DNA of 24,051 nt, from assembly GCA_025997675.1 (NCBI GenBank), contig BNUX01000044.1, positions 1 to 24,051 on the forward strand. Direction: 5' to 3'. The notes beneath the pieces were generated by a model, which did not search any database, was not told where the DNA came from, and worked only from the letters and a program-made list of their open reading frames with translations. This stretch comes from Spirochaetia bacterium (GTDB lineage: Bacteria > Spirochaetota > Spirochaetia > Treponematales > Breznakiellaceae). Of this stretch, positions 1 through 7,442 are shown one piece after another. The position numbers and the translations under genes were made by a program. Position 1 is the stretch's first letter; every line of letters starts with the position of its first letter.

Positions 1-2
1 AA

Positions 3-731
3 ACGGCGCCATTGCTGTCCTCCGACGGCATACCCCAGGTTGCGAAGGTTGCCCTGGCGGGGTTTACCGCCTTCACTGCGTTTCCCACCGCCCTGGCTGC
101 GGGCTGGGACATCGCCCCCTTCGGCCTCCACTTCCTGTTCCTCCTCATCGGGGAGGCCATCATTGGGATCATCCTCGGGTTCTACCTCACCCTGATCTTC
201 TCCGCCTTCTCCACCGCCGGCCAGTTCTTCTCCCTCCAAATGGGCTTCGGCGCCTCTGAAACCTTCGACCCCCTGGCGCAAATAGAAAACCCCCTGATGG
301 GCCAGTACCTGAACCTGGTGGCCATGTTGGTATTCCTTGCTCTGGGCGGCTTTTCGGAGCTGTTCCTGGGCGGGTTCTGGCGGTCCATCCAGTCCATCAG
401 CGCCTATTCTTTGGTTACCGGCCGGGACGCAGTGGTACTCATTCTTCTGCGCGGCCTTACCCAGGTGTTTTTGGACGCCATGATTATCAGTATGCCCATC
501 CTGGGGACCCTCTTTCTCACCTCCCTCTCTACGGGGCTCATCTCCAAGGCGGCCCCGCAAATCAATATCCTCACCGAGGGCTTCCCCATTTCCATCACCG
601 TGGCCTTCGTCCTCATCATGGTGACCATGCCCTTCATGGTGGAAGCCTTCGCACGGGTGGTGGACGCCGGCTTCCGGAACATCGAAACCCTGTATACACA
701 GATAGGGACACAGATAGGGGGTGGCTCATGA
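3..731 (+). CDS. fliR: Flagellar biosynthesis protein FliR, 5' end cut by window edge
   Basis: FliR is an inner-membrane part of the flagellar type III export gate (FliP/FliQ/FliR with FlhA/FlhB), which secretes rod, hook and filament subunits. The reading frame is open from the first bases with no stop upstream and no convincing start. About 242 codons are visible against a usual length near 260, so only some 20 N-terminal residues lie outside. The visible protein is very hydrophobic with several membrane segments, and it keeps FliR-like stretches such as the QMGFGASETFDPL region and the IGTQIGGGS end. Its TGA stop overlaps the flhB ATG (ATGA), which implies translational coupling. The identity rests on family resemblance plus position directly before flhB and flhA. 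Confidence 0.9.
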   Translation, partial: TAPLLSSDGIPQVAKVALAGFTAFTAFPTALAAGWDIAPFGLHFLFLLIGEAIIGIILGFYLTLIFSAFSTAGQFFSLQMGFGASETFDPLAQIENPLMGQYLNLVAMLVFLALGGFSELFLGGFWRSIQSISAYSLVTGRDAVVLILLRGLTQVFLDAMIISMPILGTLFLTSLSTGLISKAAPQINILTEGFPISITVAFVLIMVTMPFMVEAFARVVDAGFRNIETLYTQIGTQIGGGS

Positions 732-1846
732 GTAAAGCTGTCCTAATCGACCTCCAGTGGTTCGCCGCTGAGGATGAGGGCCGTACCGAGGAACCCACCG
801 AGTACAAGATACAGAAGGCCCGTGAGGAAGGCCGGGTTGCCAAGAGCCAGGAGCTTGTCGGCGCATTGGTGCTGCTCCTGCCGGCGCTGGCCATCTTTTT
901 CCTGGCCCCCTCCATGCTCAGGACCTTCGTAGAAATGCTGCGGTTCTACTTTCTCCGGGCGGCGGAGCTTGACCCCATCACCGACCGGATCGTGGCCAAG
1001 GCATTCTTTAGCTACCTCATGCGGTTGGCTCTGCCCATCGTGTCGGTGGCCATGGTGGCGGCCGTCTTTGCCAATGTAGTACAGACCGGGTTCCTCTTTA
1101 CCACCAAGACCATTACCCCGGACTTTTCCAAGGTGGTGCCCCGGCTGGGCCGGTACTTCCAGAAGACCCTCTTCTCTATGGAAGGACTTTTCAATACCGT
1201 CAAGTCCATCGTCAAGATGGCCATCATCGGGGGGGTGGCCTTCTTCCTCATCCGTTCGGAAATTAAGCATCTGGCGAACCTCCAGACGGCGAGCCTTTGG
1301 ACCGGGGTGACCACCGTGGCCTCCCTGGCCATCAGGATGCTGCTTATTTCCGCGATACTGCTCCTCCTCTTGTCTATTCCGGACATGCTCTTTCAGCGCT
1401 GGCAGTACCGGGAGTCCCTCAAGATGTCCAAGCAGGAAGTGAAGGAAGAACGGAAGATGTACGAAGGGGACCCCCTGGTCAAGAGCCGGCTGCGGCAACG
1501 GATGCGGGAACTCCTCAGCCGGAACATTGCCGTTACGGTGCCCCAGGCGGATGTGGTTATCGCCAACCCGACCCACTTTGCGGTGGCCCTGGAGTACAAG
1601 AGCGGCATGGAGGGCCCCATGGTATCCGCCAAGGGGGAGGACGAGCTGGCCCTGCGGATTCGCCGCATAGCCGAGGAAAACGAGGTTCCGGTGGTGGAAA
1701 ACAAACCCCTGGCACGGGCGCTCTATGCGGAAACCGAGGTGGGGGATATCATCCCCGAAACCTACTACCGGGTGGTGGCGGATGTGCTGGCCCATGTGTA
1801 CCGCATGAACGAAGAACGGCGCAGGAATGCCGGGATTGGAGCATAG
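728..1846 (+). CDS. flhB: Flagellar biosynthesis protein FlhB (export substrate-specificity switch)
   Basis: FlhB is the export-gate protein whose cytoplasmic domain cuts itself and switches secretion from rod/hook to filament substrates. The 372-residue protein has the usual length. An N-terminal charged segment (GRTEEPTEYKIQKAREEG, typical of FlhB) is followed by four hydrophobic segments between about residues 43 and 220, then a charged linker rich in K and E. The autocleavage motif NPTH is at residues 280-283. The ATG overlaps the fliR stop. A 73-base gap separates it from flhA; that gap carries the flhA ribosome binding site and no recognisable terminator. A run of seven G lies at 1239-1245. 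Confidence 0.96.
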   Translation: MSKAVLIDLQWFAAEDEGRTEEPTEYKIQKAREEGRVAKSQELVGALVLLLPALAIFFLAPSMLRTFVEMLRFYFLRAAELDPITDRIVAKAFFSYLMRLALPIVSVAMVAAVFANVVQTGFLFTTKTITPDFSKVVPRLGRYFQKTLFSMEGLFNTVKSIVKMAIIGGVAFFLIRSEIKHLANLQTASLWTGVTTVASLAIRMLLISAILLLLLSIPDMLFQRWQYRESLKMSKQEVKEERKMYEGDPLVKSRLRQRMRELLSRNIAVTVPQADVVIANPTHFAVALEYKSGMEGPMVSAKGEDELALRIRRIAEENEVPVVENKPLARALYAETEVGDIIPETYYRVVADVLAHVYRMNEERRRNAGIGA

Positions 1847-1903
1847 GGGATGATGATGAGACGCGTACCTACTGCACGACCCCTGCATCCCCCGATGCCT
1901 TAC

Positions 1904-1909
1904 AAGGAG
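1904..1909 (+). promoter_or_regulatory. Ribosome binding site of flhA
   Basis: AAGGAG lies 10 bases before the ATG at 1920. It supports that ATG as the flhA start in the only sizeable gap inside the flagellar gene run. Confidence 0.6.
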
Positions 1910-1919
1910 TATACAGCTT

Positions 1920-4040
1920 ATGTCTGATGCACGAGCCGGTGGCGGGCCGGGGAATCTTCTTAGTAACCGCACGGAACTGGTCATGGCGGTGGCCGTGGTG
2001 GCGGTGGTGATGATGCTCATCATCCCCCTCCCCACGGTGCTCCTGGACGCCCTCATGGCTATGAACCTGGTGCTGGCCCTGCTCATCCTCCTTATCGTCC
2101 TCTACACCCGGAAAGCTACCGATTTTAGCATATTCCCTACTATACTACTGGTGTCCACCGTGTTCAGCCTGGCTCTGAACGTTTCCTCCACCCGGCTCAT
2201 CCTGACCAAGGGGATGGCCTTTGACGGCAGGATGATCAGAGCCTTCTCCACCTTTGTGGTCGGGTCCGGCGGTACCGAGGGCCTGGTGGTGGGGTTCGTG
2301 GTTTTCATTGTGATCATCGCGGTTCAGGCTATGGTTATCACCAAGGGGGCAGGCCGTGTCTCGGAAGTCGCCGCCCGGTTTGCCCTGGACGCATTGCCGG
2401 GGAAACAGATGGCCATTGAGGCGGAGTATAATAATCAGTCCATCACCGAGGAGGAGGCCGCTCTGCGGAAAAAGGACCTCCAGCAGGAGGTTGACTTCTA
2501 CGGCGCTATGGACGGTTCCAGTAAGTTTATCTCCGGGAACGTTAAGGTGGGCATCCTCATCACGGTGGTGAACATCGTTGGGGGGGTCATCATCGGTGCG
2601 GTGATCCACGGGGAGTCCATCACCGCCGCTATCGCCACCTATACCGCCTTCACCATCGGGGACGGCCTCCTCTCCCAGTTCCCCGCCCTGCTCATCTCTA
2701 CCGCAATGGGTATCATCGTTACCCGGTCGGTTTCCAACGGTACCTTCGGGGAGGATGTATCTACCCAGTTCACCCGGGATGCCCGGATCTACTGGGTTGG
2801 CGGCGGCCTCCTGGGGGGTCTTGCCCTGTTGCCGGGCTTCCCCTGGTACGTGCTCCTCCCCCTGGCCGGCCTCCTGATGTTTATGGCGGTGCGCCTGGGC
2901 CGGAAGCAGACAAAACAGGATACGGCCAAAACGGCGGCGGCGAAGAAGACTAAGAGCGAGCCTGAGGATATGTCCCCCATTGTGCCCCTGGACCCCCTTT
3001 CCCTGGAACTGGGCTACGGCCTCATCCCCCTGGTGGACCGGGAAAAGGGGGCGGAACTCCTGGAACGGGTACAGCGGATACGCCGGGAGTCCGGGCTGGA
3101 CCTGGGGCTGGTTATTCCCAAGATACGGATAATCGACAATATCCGGCTGGAACCCTCGGAGTATTGCTTCAAGATACAGGGGATGGATGTGGGCCGGGGC
3201 AAGATACGTATGGGTTACTACCTCTGCATCAACCCCGGCGGCGTGAAGGACGAACTGCCCGGCGAAAAGACCCGGGACCCCACCTTCGGCCTCCCCGCCC
3301 TCTGGGTAAGCGAGGAAAAGCGGGACGAGGCGGAACGGGCGGGGTATACCGTGGTGGACCCCCCCTCAATCATCGCCACCCACCTGACGGACATTATCAA
3401 GCGCCATGCGGCGGAGATTTTGGGGCGCCAGGATACCCAGGAGATTCTGGATACCCTCAAGAAGAGTTACCCCGCAGTGGTGGAGGAGGCCCAAAAGGTC
3501 CTGAGCCTGGGCGAGATTCAGAAGGTGCTCCAGTCCCTGCTCCGGGAACAGGTGTCCATCCGCAATATGGTGGCTATCCTGGAAGCCCTGGCGGATTACG
3601 GGGCCGCCGCAAAGTCCGCCAAGAACATGCAGTTCCTCAACGAAAAGGCCCGGCAGGTCCTGAGCCGGCAGATATGTTTGCAGTATGCCGACGATGGCCG
3701 GGTATTGAGGGTATTGACCATCAGTCAAAGCTTGGAGCAGAAGATTCTGGACAGTTCCGTGGAAACCGCTTCGGGTATCATGTCCGCTATGGACCCGCCA
3801 AGTCGGAACGCCTGGATAAAGGCCCTTTCCCGCTCCGTAGCCGCCGTGCAGGACCAGGGCTGGTTCCCGGTGATTCTCTGCTCCGAGGCGGCCCGGTACC
3901 TAGTTAAGTCCTCCACCGAACGGGAACTGCCGGACCTGGTGGTGCTTTCGGTGCCCGAGGTGGTGGCGGATATTACCGTGGAAGCCGTGGGGGAGATCCG
4001 GGTAGAAACAGAGGTAAAGGAGAATGCCGGTGTCGTTTGA
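1920..4040 (+). CDS. flhA: Flagellar biosynthesis protein FlhA (export gate)
   Basis: FlhA forms the nonameric ring of the flagellar type III export gate and docks chaperone-substrate complexes. The 706-residue length fits the family. Residues about 15-325 hold the multi-TM domain, including the well-conserved FHIPEP-family region around KATDFSIFPTILL and SLALNVSSTRLIL, and the cytoplasmic loop containing ALDALPGKQMAIEAE. A charged, lysine-rich linker (about 325-350) leads to the soluble substrate-docking domain. The start is ATG at 1920 with AAGGAG ahead of it. The stop lies inside the next gene (flhF), a 17-base overlap if flhF starts at its ATG. A G7 run spans 2580-2586. Confidence 0.97.
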   Translation: MSDARAGGGPGNLLSNRTELVMAVAVVAVVMMLIIPLPTVLLDALMAMNLVLALLILLIVLYTRKATDFSIFPTILLVSTVFSLALNVSSTRLILTKGMAFDGRMIRAFSTFVVGSGGTEGLVVGFVVFIVIIAVQAMVITKGAGRVSEVAARFALDALPGKQMAIEAEYNNQSITEEEAALRKKDLQQEVDFYGAMDGSSKFISGNVKVGILITVVNIVGGVIIGAVIHGESITAAIATYTAFTIGDGLLSQFPALLISTAMGIIVTRSVSNGTFGEDVSTQFTRDARIYWVGGGLLGGLALLPGFPWYVLLPLAGLLMFMAVRLGRKQTKQDTAKTAAAKKTKSEPEDMSPIVPLDPLSLELGYGLIPLVDREKGAELLERVQRIRRESGLDLGLVIPKIRIIDNIRLEPSEYCFKIQGMDVGRGKIRMGYYLCINPGGVKDELPGEKTRDPTFGLPALWVSEEKRDEAERAGYTVVDPPSIIATHLTDIIKRHAAEILGRQDTQEILDTLKKSYPAVVEEAQKVLSLGEIQKVLQSLLREQVSIRNMVAILEALADYGAAAKSAKNMQFLNEKARQVLSRQICLQYADDGRVLRVLTISQSLEQKILDSSVETASGIMSAMDPPSRNAWIKALSRSVAAVQDQGWFPVILCSEAARYLVKSSTERELPDLVVLSVPEVVADITVEAVGEIRVETEVKENAGVV

Positions 4041-5211
4041 AACATTTAAGGTACAGGGTGCGAACTACGATGACTGTGTACAAAAGGTGCGTTGGGCGTA
4101 TGGGGATAAGGCTGTGGTGATGAAGCGCCGGACCGTGCGGGTGGGGGGGGTTTTAGGCCTCTTTTCCCGGGAGGGGGTGGAGGTGACGGGGTATATTTCC
4201 AGCCTTCCTCCGGTCCCCCGGCAGCCCGCTCAACCCTTGGATTTTGAGACGGAGAAGCAGAAGATCCTCGCGAATAGACCCGACCCCACCCTTCAAAAGC
4301 TGCTTGTCCAAGTGGAGACTCTTAACGAAAAGATCGACGCCAAGGCGTTCTCCCCAAAGGATGAAGAACACCCGACCCTGACCCGGCTGGAGGAACTGTT
4401 CTCCCAGAATGATTTCTCCCTGGGCTATACAAAAATGATGCTGGACCGGGTGCGGAAGGAGCTTTCCCTGGACGCCCTGGAAGATTTTGACGCGGTCCAG
4501 GACCGGGTGATTGAATGGATAGGGGAAACCATTACCATCCATACCGAAACGCCCCGCCAGAGGAAGCCCCGGATACTGGTACTGGTGGGGCCCACCGGGG
4601 TGGGAAAGACCACCACCATCGCCAAGCTGGCCGCCGCCTATGGGGTTGACGGCTGGGGGCAGGACCCCATCAAGGTGGTGATGATCACCATCGACGGCTA
4701 CCGTATCGGCGCCCGGGAGCAGCTTGAAAAGTACAGCGATATCATGAATATTCCGGTTACCTATGCAAACAATCATGAGGAGCTCCGGAAATCCATCGCC
4801 TTCTATCAGGATGACGCGGACCTGATACTTATTGATACTATCGGCAAAAGTCCCCGGGATGCGGTAGAGTTGGCGAAGATGAAACAGTTCCTCGATGCCT
4901 GCGGTTCCGCCGCAGAGGTGCATCTGGCAGTGATGGCGGGGACTAAGTATAGTGATGTTCGGGACATACTCCGGCAGTTTGCCCCTTTCGATTACCGGTC
5001 GGTGGTGATAACCAAGCTGGACGAAACCACCCGGGTGGGGAATGTGATTAGCGCCCTCTTTGCGGATGGGAAGGCGGTATCCTATATCACCGATGGGCAG
5101 TCCTTTGACAATCATATCCACCGGGCCGGTGTGGTCCGGTTCTTAATTAACCTTGAGGGATTCCGGGTAAGCCGGGACGTAATTGAACAACGATTTCATG
5201 GAGAAGCGTAA
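4024..5211 (+). CDS. flhF: Flagellar biosynthesis GTPase FlhF (SRP-type)
   Basis: FlhF is an SRP-family GTPase that fixes the site and number of flagella; in spirochaetes it acts at the cell poles, where periplasmic flagella insert. The 395-residue protein has an N-terminal basic region, a helical N domain (about 90-180) and a G domain. Visible motifs are the P-loop GPTGVGKTT at 189-197, TIDGYRIGAREQL, the DTIGKSPRD box (G3) and TKLDETTRVGN (G4). Two starts are possible. ATG 4024 has AAAGGAG only one base away, while GTG at 4030 has the same sequence 7 bases away and is probably the better start; the two proteins differ by two residues. The stop overlaps the flhG ATG (TAATG). A G8 run is at 4143-4150. 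Confidence 0.95.
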   Translation: MPVSFETFKVQGANYDDCVQKVRWAYGDKAVVMKRRTVRVGGVLGLFSREGVEVTGYISSLPPVPRQPAQPLDFETEKQKILANRPDPTLQKLLVQVETLNEKIDAKAFSPKDEEHPTLTRLEELFSQNDFSLGYTKMMLDRVRKELSLDALEDFDAVQDRVIEWIGETITIHTETPRQRKPRILVLVGPTGVGKTTTIAKLAAAYGVDGWGQDPIKVVMITIDGYRIGAREQLEKYSDIMNIPVTYANNHEELRKSIAFYQDDADLILIDTIGKSPRDAVELAKMKQFLDACGSAAEVHLAVMAGTKYSDVRDILRQFAPFDYRSVVITKLDETTRVGNVISALFADGKAVSYITDGQSFDNHIHRAGVVRFLINLEGFRVSRDVIEQRFHGEA

Positions 5212-6101
5212 TGGAAGATCAGGCTGAAAAACTGCGGGAGATGATGCGGCAGAAGAAGGAGGGCGCCGAGCTGGGGTCCGCCAAATCAAGGGAAGGGAAA
5301 CGCGCCCGGATCATCACCATCACCAGCGGGAAGGGGGGGGTGGGGAAGTCCAATGTTTCGGTCAACATGGCCCTGGCCTATGCCCGGCTGGGGAAAAAGG
5401 TGGTGGTCATGGACGCCGACCTGGGGCTGGCCAACGTCAACGTGATGCTCAACATGATCCCCAAATGGAACCTCTACCATGTGATCCGCAAGCAGAAAAC
5501 CATGCGGGAAATCCTGGTGGAAACCGAGTACGGCATTTCCATTGTCGCCGGGGCCTCGGGGTTTTCCAAGATAGCCAACCTCACCGAGGATGAGCGGCAG
5601 AACTTTATTGACGAACTGGATACCCTGTCCAATGCGGACATCATCATCATCGATACCGCCGCCGGGGTTTCCAGCAATGTCCTGGACTTTGTCGCCGCCG
5701 CGGACGATGTGGTGATCATCACCACCCCGGAGCCCACGGCCATCACCGACGCCTATGGCATCATCAAGATCATCGCCACAGAGATTGACAGCCTCAACAT
5801 GGGGCTTAAACTGGTGGTAAACCGGGTTCATTCCGTGGCGGAGGCAAAGAAGGTGGCCGATAGGATGACCAACATCGCCGGGCAGTTCCTGAACCTCAAG
5901 GTGGATTACCTGGGGTTCATCTACGACGATCCCGTGGTATCCCAGGCGGTATTGCGGCAGCGGCCCTTTATGGTGGCGGACCCGAAATGCAAGGCCTCTC
6001 TCTGTGTGCAGCATATCGTGGGGCGCATGGAAAAGAGCGACTACAAGGAAAGCGGCGGCTTTTCCGGGATGATGAAACGGATTTTTCGTGGGGGGGAGTA
6101 G
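5211..6101 (+). CDS. flhG: Flagellar number regulator FlhG (MinD/ParA-type ATPase, YlxH/FleN)
   Basis: FlhG is a MinD-like ATPase that stimulates FlhF GTP hydrolysis and controls flagellar number. The 296-residue protein carries a deviant Walker A GKGGVGKS at residues 40-47, the switch I-like region MDADLGLANVNVML just after residue 66, the Walker B/switch II segment IIIDTAAGVSSNVLDF, and an N-terminal basic/glutamine-containing helix (residues 1-20) of the kind that activates FlhF. A GGAG sits 7 bases before the ATG, inside the end of flhF. The codons for the Walker A motif contain eight consecutive G (5333-5340), a potential slippage site that would break the P-loop frame. Confidence 0.94.
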   Translation: MEDQAEKLREMMRQKKEGAELGSAKSREGKRARIITITSGKGGVGKSNVSVNMALAYARLGKKVVVMDADLGLANVNVMLNMIPKWNLYHVIRKQKTMREILVETEYGISIVAGASGFSKIANLTEDERQNFIDELDTLSNADIIIIDTAAGVSSNVLDFVAAADDVVIITTPEPTAITDAYGIIKIIATEIDSLNMGLKLVVNRVHSVAEAKKVADRMTNIAGQFLNLKVDYLGFIYDDPVVSQAVLRQRPFMVADPKCKASLCVQHIVGRMEKSDYKESGGFSGMMKRIFRGGE

Positions 6102-6110
6102 GGGGGAAGG

Positions 6111-6656
6111 ATGTTCAATCCAAGAATAGGCGGCATTGCCGCGGGGGCCGGCTTTATCCTCTCCTTCCTGCTGGGCCTTATCACCGGGGCCTCGTTTCCC
6201 CTGGTGCTCATCCGGGCCCTTATTTTCGCCGCCCTCTTTTTTGCCCTGGTAAGCGCCGGCTATTGGGCGATAGGCAGGTATCTTCCGGACCTTCTGGACA
6301 CAATCCCGGCAAAAGATGAGGCAGTCTCTCCTCCCGGCGCTCAGGTGGATATTTCCGTTGGGGACGATACGGAGATTTCCCTAAACGAATTTATGGAAAA
6401 TCCCGGTGAATCCGGGGGGGATGCTCTGGACCAGCATGAGGAATATAGTTATACTGAAACGGGAGATTTGGAAGGAACTCCCTTGGATGATCTGCCGGAT
6501 CTTGACCTTATGTCCGGGGCATTCGGTGGAGAGAGCCTGTTTGATATCGAAGCTAAGGCAGAGAAAAAGGGGCTAGAGGGTGCGTTTGCGGGAAAGAATG
6601 TTCAGGAAATGGCTTCCGCCATTCAGACGATTTTAAAACGGGAAGATAAGGGATAA
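6111..6656 (+). CDS. Hypothetical two-TM protein with acidic cytoplasmic tail in flagellar operon
   Basis: I do not recognise a named family for this 181-residue protein. Two hydrophobic segments at about residues 8-27 and 30-54 form a membrane hairpin, and the rest is a strongly acidic, low-complexity tail (about 65-150) ending in a short charged helix (VQEMASAIQTILKRE). It is 9 bases after flhG and 3 bases before fliA, with an AGGGGGGAAGG sequence just before the ATG, so it is very probably translated with them. The position between flhG and sigma-28 suggests a role in flagellar assembly or its regulation, which is an inference from context only. A G7 run is at 6414-6420. Confidence 0.8.
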   Translation: MFNPRIGGIAAGAGFILSFLLGLITGASFPLVLIRALIFAALFFALVSAGYWAIGRYLPDLLDTIPAKDEAVSPPGAQVDISVGDDTEISLNEFMENPGESGGDALDQHEEYSYTETGDLEGTPLDDLPDLDLMSGAFGGESLFDIEAKAEKKGLEGAFAGKNVQEMASAIQTILKREDKG

Positions 6657-6659
6657 GCC

Positions 6660-7442
6660 ATGGGGGAGCCCCAGAAAAGGACGGAAGAGGAGTTTTGGCA
6701 GGACTACCGCCAAAGCAGGGATCCGAAGATCCGTGAAATGTTCATCAAGCAATACTCCCCGCTGGTGAAGTATGTCGCCGGGAAAGTCGCGGTGGGCATG
6801 CCCCATAATGTCGAGTTTGACGATCTGGTCGGCTTTGGCGTCTTTGGCCTCCTGGACGCCATCGACAAGTTTGATCCCGAAAAGAATGTAAAGTTTAAAA
6901 CCTACGCGGTAACCCGTATCCGGGGCGCCATATTTGATGAACTTCGTTCTATAGACTGGGTTCCCCGGTCGGTTCGCCAGAAAACCCGGGAGGTGGAGGA
7001 CGCCATCGGCGCCCTGGAAGCCCAGTTGGGAAGGACCGCCACGGATCAGGAGATTGCCAATTCCCTGGGGCTGGACGAAAGCGAATTCATCAAAACCATG
7101 ATGAAGATTTCCGGTACTACCATGCTCTCCCTAAACGATCTCTGGTTCTCCGGGGATGATACCGACAAGGTTTCCATTGGGGACAGCATCGAAGCCCCTT
7201 CAAGCCTCAACCCCGATGTGATTGTGGAAAAGAACGAGATTAAACGGGTAATCGTGGAGGCCCTTGAAGAGCTGCCGGATAAGGAAAAGAAGATACTGGT
7301 TCTTTACTATTACGAGGATCTTACCTTAAAAGAAATCGGCCAGGTTTTGGAAGTAACCGAGTCCCGGGTATCCCAACTGCATACCAAGGCAATACTGCGG
7401 CTGCGGGCTAAACTGACGAATATCCGCAAGGGCATTATGTGA
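6660..7442 (+). CDS. fliA: RNA polymerase sigma-28 factor FliA/WhiG/SigD family
   Basis: This sigma factor directs transcription of late flagellar and chemotaxis genes. The 260-residue length is usual. Region 2 is visible as [36 protein letters not shown] and [19 protein letters not shown]. Region 3 starts with [19 protein letters not shown]. Region 4 has [23 protein letters not shown] followed by the helix-turn-helix [18 protein letters not shown]. An AAGGGATAAG sequence precedes the ATG. It lies 3 bases after the two-TM protein gene, and its stop overlaps the start of the FapA gene. In other bacteria this factor is held by the anti-sigma FlgM until hook completion; no flgM is in this window. 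Confidence 0.95.
   Translation: MGEPQKRTEEEFWQDYRQSRDPKIREMFIKQYSPLVKYVAGKVAVGMPHNVEFDDLVGFGVFGLLDAIDKFDPEKNVKFKTYAVTRIRGAIFDELRSIDWVPRSVRQKTREVEDAIGALEAQLGRTATDQEIANSLGLDESEFIKTMMKISGTTMLSLNDLWFSGDDTDKVSIGDSIEAPSSLNPDVIVEKNEIKRVIVEALEELPDKEKKILVLYYYEDLTLKEIGQVLEVTESRVSQLHTKAILRLRAKLTNIRKGIM

Noticed and set aside
743..2086. 447-codon open frame on the minus strand opposite flhB
   Set aside because: The plus strand encodes a clear FlhB with its NPTH motif. The minus frame is histidine/glycine-rich, low in family-like motifs and arises from GC-rich codon bias.
4153..5121. 322-codon minus-strand frame opposite flhF
   Set aside because: FlhF GTPase motifs on the plus strand leave no doubt; the opposite frame has no motifs.
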